A stretch of 64,000 nt of DNA from Pontibacter lucknowensis (GTDB lineage Bacteria > Bacteroidota > Bacteroidia > Cytophagales > Hymenobacteraceae): positions 310,001-374,000 of the forward strand of contig NZ_FTNM01000004.1 in NCBI RefSeq assembly GCF_900156415.1, in the 5' to 3' direction. The notes beneath the pieces are model-generated. The model was not told the origin of the DNA, searched no databases, and saw only the letters and a list, made by a program, of their open reading frames with translations. Below, piece by piece: positions 60,309 to 64,000 of the stretch (position 1 is its first letter; each line of letters starts with the position of its first letter). Position numbers and translations under genes: made by a program.

Positions 60309-61514
60309 TTAGTCCTCTGCAAACACACCAGAAAGATTTTCCATGTACTTCTGTCCGGAACCAGTGTTGAGCAGGAGAATCTTTTCATCGGGTGAGATAC
60401 AGCCCGTGTCGACCAGCTTACGGGTGGCCATCCACACAGCAGCTCCTTCCGGCGCTACAAACAACCCTTCGCTGGCGCCCAGTTCTTTCAATCCTGCTAT
60501 CATTTCCTGCTCGCTGATGCTGATAGCCGTACCGCCGGACTCCTGCAGTGTCTGCAGCATCAGTTGCTCACCCAATGGGCGAGGAACGGCCAGTCCGTTA
60601 GCGATAGTTGGTTTGCCCATGTAGTTATGCGCATTGGCTTGTCTGCCGTAAAAAGTCTCTACCAGTGGACGGCAGTTCTCGGCCTGTACTGCCACCATGC
60701 GCGGCAGTTTTATATCCGCCGGCAACCAGCCGATTTTTTTCATCTCCTTGAACGCTTTCCAGATTCCGATCAGTCCGGTACCACCGCCGGCAGGGTATAG
60801 GATCACGTCAGGCAGTTCCCAATTGCCCTGTTCGGCAATCTCGTAACCCATGGTTTTTTTTCCTTCGATGCGATAGGGCTCTTTTAAAGTAGACACATCC
60901 AGCAGTTCGCCAGCGCTGTTAAGCTCCTTTGCCCTGGCGGCGCAGTCGTTGATCAGACCATCCACCAGCACTACCTCAGCGCCGTACCAGTAACATTCGT
61001 CCCGGAAAGCCTTTGGCGTATGGCGCGGCATGACCACCGTGGCACGCATACCTGCCTTGGCGCAATAGGCCGCCATTGCCACACCAGCATTGCCGGCTGT
61101 AGGTATAATGCAGCCTTCCACGCCATGCTCTTTTGCTTTGGAGATCGCCATACTGAGTCCGCGGGCTTTAAAAGAGCCGGTCGGGTTCTGGCCTTCATCC
61201 TTCAGCTGCAGGGAGCGGAGCTCATACTTTTTAGCCAGGTTGTTTAGCGTCAGGATCGGGGTATAGCCTTCGCCAAGACTCACGATGTTTTCTTTGTGCA
61301 GCACAGGCAGCATTTCGAGGTAACGCCACATGGTGCCTTCCCGCTTTTGCAGTACCTCTTTGCTTAGCGACTTGGCAAGGTTATACCCAGCCAGCAAAGG
61401 CAGCTGGCAGCAAGCCGAAACTGTCTGTTTTTCGAAGGGAGAATATTGTTTGCCGCAGCCTGAGCAGGATAATGTGCTGAGGTGGCTTACTAAGGATTGA
61501 AGCGTCGTTTCCAT
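60309..61514 (-). CDS. thrC: Threonine synthase
   Basis: This 401-residue fold-type II PLP enzyme has the PLP Lys in Gly-Ser-Phe-Lys-Ala-Arg-Gly (near 116), the phosphate-binding glycine loop in Ala-Gly-Gly-Gly-Thr-Gly and Thr-Ala-Gly-Asn-Ala-Gly-Val. A short N-terminal Cys motif (Cys-Ser-Gly-Cys with a later Cys-Cys) may bind zinc. It makes threonine from O-phosphohomoserine. I chose ATG 61514; the longer form to 61553 adds residues outside the family. A LysR regulator gene ends 62 bases upstream on the same strand. No thrA or thrB is present here, and a related PLP lyase is a possible alternative. Confidence 0.85.
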   Translation of the reverse strand: METTLQSLVSHLSTLSCSGCGKQYSPFEKQTVSACCQLPLLAGYNLAKSLSKEVLQKREGTMWRYLEMLPVLHKENIVSLGEGYTPILTLNNLAKKYELRSLQLKDEGQNPTGSFKARGLSMAISKAKEHGVEGCIIPTAGNAGVAMAAYCAKAGMRATVVMPRHTPKAFRDECYWYGAEVVLVDGLINDCAARAKELNSAGELLDVSTLKEPYRIEGKKTMGYEIAEQGNWELPDVILYPAGGGTGLIGIWKAFKEMKKIGWLPADIKLPRMVAVQAENCRPLVETFYGRQANAHNYMGKPTIANGLAVPRPLGEQLMLQTLQESGGTAISISEQEMIAGLKELGASEGLFVAPEGAAVWMATRKLVDTGCISPDEKILLLNTGSGQKYMENLSGVFAED

Positions 61515-61576
61515 ATCAGTATTTACGGCAATTAACACTCCTGATATGACCAAACAAAATAGCTTTAAGGAATAGG

Positions 61577-62482
61577 CTATTCCATTTTGGAATAATAGCG
61601 TTTCGTAAACTGAATGAAATTTTTGTAAGGGAAATTGTTCTCGGTGCCTTTGCGCTGTATGAAATTGAAACTCCTTTTTATGGTAAGTCCGTTGATTGGT
61701 ACCTGCACCAACTCACCGGACTGCAGTTCTTTTATCACCGCTTGCCGGGGGAGGAAAGAAAGACAGGTATCTACCCGCACGAAGTTCTTTAGCGCTTCGG
61801 TGCCACCAAGTCGTATTTTAATAGGCAGCTCATTTAACTTCACCTGCTTCCGCTCCAGTGCCAATTCCAGCACGGCCAGTGTGCCCGAACCTCGTTCACG
61901 CAGCGCCAGCGGAATCTCGTACAGGTCCCGGATCTCCAGTTGCTGCTTTTTGAGCGGATTGCGGGAAGAACAGACGGCGATCACTTCATCGGTCAGGAAA
62001 GGCGTATAAGTCACGTTGCTCACTTTATTGATTCCCTCTACAATGCCCAGGTCTATTTCGTGGTCGAGCAGGGCTTTGAGGATGTTCTCGCTGTTCCGGT
62101 TTTTCAGGTCGAGGTGCACATTGGGGTTTTGTTGCAGGTAGGCCGAGAGCACCGGTGGCAGAATATAAAGCGAGATAGTGGTACTTGCTCCCAGCACCAT
62201 GTTGACCTGAGGGGAAAAATTCTCACTCAGTTGCTTGAAATTCTGGTAAAGTTCGTGTTGCAGCTGTTTGGCAGAAAGTAGTTTTTCATAAAGCAGCTTG
62301 CCGGCAGGGGTAAGCACGACACTGTTGCCCAGCCGCTCGAAGAGGCCGGTCTTGTAGAACTCCTCCAGCGCCTTGATGTGCTTGCTGATGGCGGACTGGC
62401 TGATAAAGAGCGTCTGGCTAGCTTTGGTAAAGCTAAGCAAACGAGCCACTTCCATAAAGATCTCGTGTCGGTGAGAGAGCAT
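61577..62482 (-). CDS. LysR-family transcriptional regulator
   Basis: This 301-residue protein has an N-terminal winged helix-turn-helix (Phe-Thr-Lys-Ala-Ser-Gln-Thr-Leu-Phe-Ile-Ser-Gln-Ser-Ala-Ile-Ser-Lys-His-Ile, about 18-36) and a periplasmic-binding-like effector domain (about 90-290). LysR proteins are ligand-responsive activators. This one is on the same strand as threonine synthase and just upstream, so it may control that gene or a distant one. The effector is unknown. Confidence 0.92.
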   Translation of the reverse strand: MLSHRHEIFMEVARLLSFTKASQTLFISQSAISKHIKALEEFYKTGLFERLGNSVVLTPAGKLLYEKLLSAKQLQHELYQNFKQLSENFSPQVNMVLGASTTISLYILPPVLSAYLQQNPNVHLDLKNRNSENILKALLDHEIDLGIVEGINKVSNVTYTPFLTDEVIAVCSSRNPLKKQQLEIRDLYEIPLALRERGSGTLAVLELALERKQVKLNELPIKIRLGGTEALKNFVRVDTCLSFLPRQAVIKELQSGELVQVPINGLTIKRSFNFIQRKGTENNFPYKNFIQFTKRYYSKME

Positions 62483-62551
62483 GTCGCTGCAATGGGTTTC
62501 TGCAAGTATAACGAATATGCTGCTGATTTAGCAGATATGCCCAGCTGCAAT

Positions 62552-62797
62552 TTATACCTGCGCAGTCTCGATCTGCTTCACCAGCTCTTCATCCGATACA
62601 GTTTCCATCCAGTCCCTGGTCAGTTGCAGCCGCACCGTCTGGGCACCACCGCTTGGGGTGCAGACCACAGTCACTTCGTCGTTGTCACCCGCTGTGATTT
62701 CTGCGGCTCTTTCTGCGTCTTCTTTGGCTAAACTGCTGTAAGTCTGCACGCAGGTCCAGGTGGTGTTGTCTGTGCTTGTTACTTCTCTTTGTGTCAT
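62552..62797 (-). CDS. Small acidic protein of unknown function
   Basis: This 81-residue protein has no signal peptide. It has two Cys (Trp-Thr-Cys and Val-Val-Cys), an acidic centre and a Leu-rich amphipathic C-terminal helix. Codon use is like that of the neighbours and the frame is well bounded, which supports a real gene. I do not recognise a family. Confidence 0.6.
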   Translation of the reverse strand: MTQREVTSTDNTTWTCVQTYSSLAKEDAERAAEITAGDNDEVTVVCTPSGGAQTVRLQLTRDWMETVSDEELVKQIETAQV

Positions 62798-62860
62798 CGT
62801 TTGAATTTAAAGGTATAGGCTATACTGGCTGTTTGAAAATAAGGTGCAGCTTATACGAAA

Positions 62861-62893
62861 AAAGCCCCGCCTGCACATGGCAGACGGGGCTTT
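62861..62893 (-). terminator. Terminator after the glycosidase gene
   Basis: AAAGCCCCGCCTGC (62861-62874) pairs with GCAGACGGGGCTTT (62880-62893) with a central mismatch. On the minus strand it is followed by a T run. Confidence 0.88.
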
Positions 62894-62914
62894 AATAAGT
62901 GAGGATATTTCGAG

Positions 62915-64000
62915 CTATTGCACCCGGATCAGGCGCAGGTGGTCGACCATGGCCTGGTTCACTTCACCGTTCATGTTCTCGTTTTGTGGCTCAAAGGTAA
63001 GTGACAGCTGGTGGGAGCCTTTCTCGAGCTGCACCCATACCTTGTTGGTATAGCCCCAGTCGCTCCACTCGCCGATGCCTCGCTGCGGCAGCACGATGGT
63101 GCCGGCCATTTCTTTGCCTTTACGCAGGGCGCGGATGGCTGCTTTGTTGTCGGTGTTGATCGGGCCATTGCCGTTGGCATAGCGGAAGTCTATGGCGTAC
63201 AAGCCTGCCTGAGGCGCATTTACTTTGAAGGTGATGGTCGTGTTTGCCTTTTTGCTCACTTCAACAAAGCCCTTGCCTGTAAAGCCTTTGTAAGGTTGTT
63301 TGGCTGGCGTAGCTGTTGCCTCGGCTTCGTATACCTGTTCCAGTGCGGCAGGGTATACCGCCACCGGCTCGCTGGCAAAAGAGCCAAAGCCTGCTGCGTC
63401 CGTTGCGATCACCTGGTACTCAGCATAGCCATCTGGCTTAACCGCTATACCTGTTTCAGTGGTTTGCTGCAGCGGCTTACCGTTTTTGAGCACGGTGTAA
63501 TTCACCGCGCCTTCTACAGTCTGCCAGCTATACCTGCCATTGGCAAACGTAGCTGTGGGAGCGACAGGTGTTACATGATGGGCTACTTTGTTCTGGCTAC
63601 CTTTACCGCTTATTTCATCAGCAAGCACGATCTGCACTTTATGCTGACCGCTTAGGCTTGCAGGTATAGCAGCGCCTTCCAGTGGCTGTCCGTCCAGTGT
63701 GATGCTGCGGATGCTGTTGCCGAAGCCCTCCATTTGGATGTCAAGCACGGCATTTCTATACCTGAAATTGGTCAGGCTTCGATTGCCTTTATAACTCTCC
63801 GGTACAAAAGGTTTGAATACCAGCTGATCTGCCTGAAAATCCATGCCGAAAAGCAGTTTGTAGGTCATGCCCAGGTAGCCTGCCACACTCCACAATTGGC
63901 GGTCGGAATTAACCTGCGTGCCCGCATAGTCGCCGTTGCTGGCTACAAAGTTTTCCTTGTTAGTCAGGAACAGAGCAGCAGGCCGGTAGATGGCATTTAA
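62915..64000 (-). CDS. C-terminal part of a large MGH1-like glycosidase with CBM35-like domain (partial)
   Basis: The frame is open to the right edge (362 codons with the stop), so the N-terminus lies outside. A short stretch at the edge (Asn-Ser-Asp-Arg-Gln-Leu-Trp-Ser-Val-Ala-Gly-Tyr) matches the end of an (alpha/alpha)6 barrel of the MGH1-like/GH63-type hydrolases. A beta-sandwich domain, a fibronectin-like region with Ala-Glu-Tyr-Gln-Val, and a C-terminal carbohydrate-binding module of the CBM35/CBM6 type (Tyr-Glu-Ala-Glu-Ala-Thr, ending Asp-His-Leu-Arg-Leu-Ile-Arg-Val-Gln) follow. It probably cleaves an alpha-linked oligosaccharide. TTG at 63895 is in frame but internal. Confidence 0.82.
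   Translation of the reverse strand, partial: LNAIYRPAALFLTNKENFVASNGDYAGTQVNSDRQLWSVAGYLGMTYKLLFGMDFQADQLVFKPFVPESYKGNRSLTNFRYRNAVLDIQMEGFGNSIRSITLDGQPLEGAAIPASLSGQHKVQIVLADEISGKGSQNKVAHHVTPVAPTATFANGRYSWQTVEGAVNYTVLKNGKPLQQTTETGIAVKPDGYAEYQVIATDAAGFGSFASEPVAVYPAALEQVYEAEATATPAKQPYKGFTGKGFVEVSKKANTTITFKVNAPQAGLYAIDFRYANGNGPINTDNKAAIRALRKGKEMAGTIVLPQRGIGEWSDWGYTNKVWVQLEKGSHQLSLTFEPQNENMNGEVNQAMVDHLRLIRVQ

Noticed and set aside
1..64000. CRISPR array, insertion sequence, prophage, tRNA or rRNA
   Set aside because: I looked for regular spaced repeats, transposase or integrase motifs, phage structural genes and cloverleaf or rRNA sequences and found none.

Overview
This window is chromosomal DNA of a Bacteroidota, most likely a Cytophagales/Hymenobacteraceae member resembling Pontibacter. 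That placement is an inference from four signs. Type IX secretion (T9SS) sorting domains of both type A and type B (CHU_C) are present. Several genes are preceded by TAnnTTTG promoter elements typical of the phylum. Lipoproteins carry Cys-Ser-Asp-Asp type export signals. Base composition is about half GC. I see no tRNA, rRNA, insertion sequence, prophage or CRISPR array.

Layout, 1-15000: the tail of a T9SS cargo gene, a small surface lipoprotein, then a minus-strand exopolysaccharide locus. In transcription order it holds wza (outer-membrane lipoprotein), wzc (tyrosine-kinase co-polymerase), a Wzx-type flippase, a GT4 transferase, a Wzy/ligase-type membrane protein, two more glycosyltransferases, and two paralogous right-handed beta-helix proteins. 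One of these is membrane anchored. The other is a T9SS cargo with two almost identical PA14 domains. A terminator-like hairpin splits wza-wzc from the rest.

15000-25000: a DUF1737-like protein, then a seven-gene minus-strand operon for a MacAB-TolC-like efflux system (adaptor, TolC, ATPase, two permeases) ending in an NtrC-type activator and a histidine kinase. A candidate sigma-54 promoter and an 18-bp perfect palindrome lie upstream of the first gene, so the operon probably controls itself.

25000-48000: mostly housekeeping and envelope genes: a lipoprotein, an OmpA-family protein, an Xaa-Pro aminopeptidase, a CtlX-type hydrolase, an AEC transporter, RluF, HemJ and HemN, a D-threonine-aldolase-like enzyme, a GH25 muramidase, a disordered RGG-like protein, a cellulose-synthase-like GT2 divergent from a GH-A hydrolase, a nucleotidyltransferase-fold protein, DinB, GNAT, EamA and PAP2 proteins, and PepD.

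47000-64000: a tightly overlapping four-gene signalling operon (giant hybrid kinase, CheR, CheB, receiver-kinase), a T9SS beta-propeller protein, a YetF-domain protein, an AT-rich serine hydrolase, methylglyoxal synthase, a DUF1206 protein, a LysR regulator with threonine synthase, a small protein, and the 3' part of a large glycosidase with a carbohydrate-binding domain.

The most unusual signal cuts across all of this. The heptamer TATACCT / AGGTATA occurs about 95 times (hand count) in coding and non-coding DNA on both strands, against about 8 expected by chance. In genes it is often read as Ile(ATA)-Pro or Gly-Ile(ATA). Between genes it builds hairpins. It is nearly absent from a few stretches that may be acquired DNA. 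This looks like a HIP1-style iterated genomic motif.
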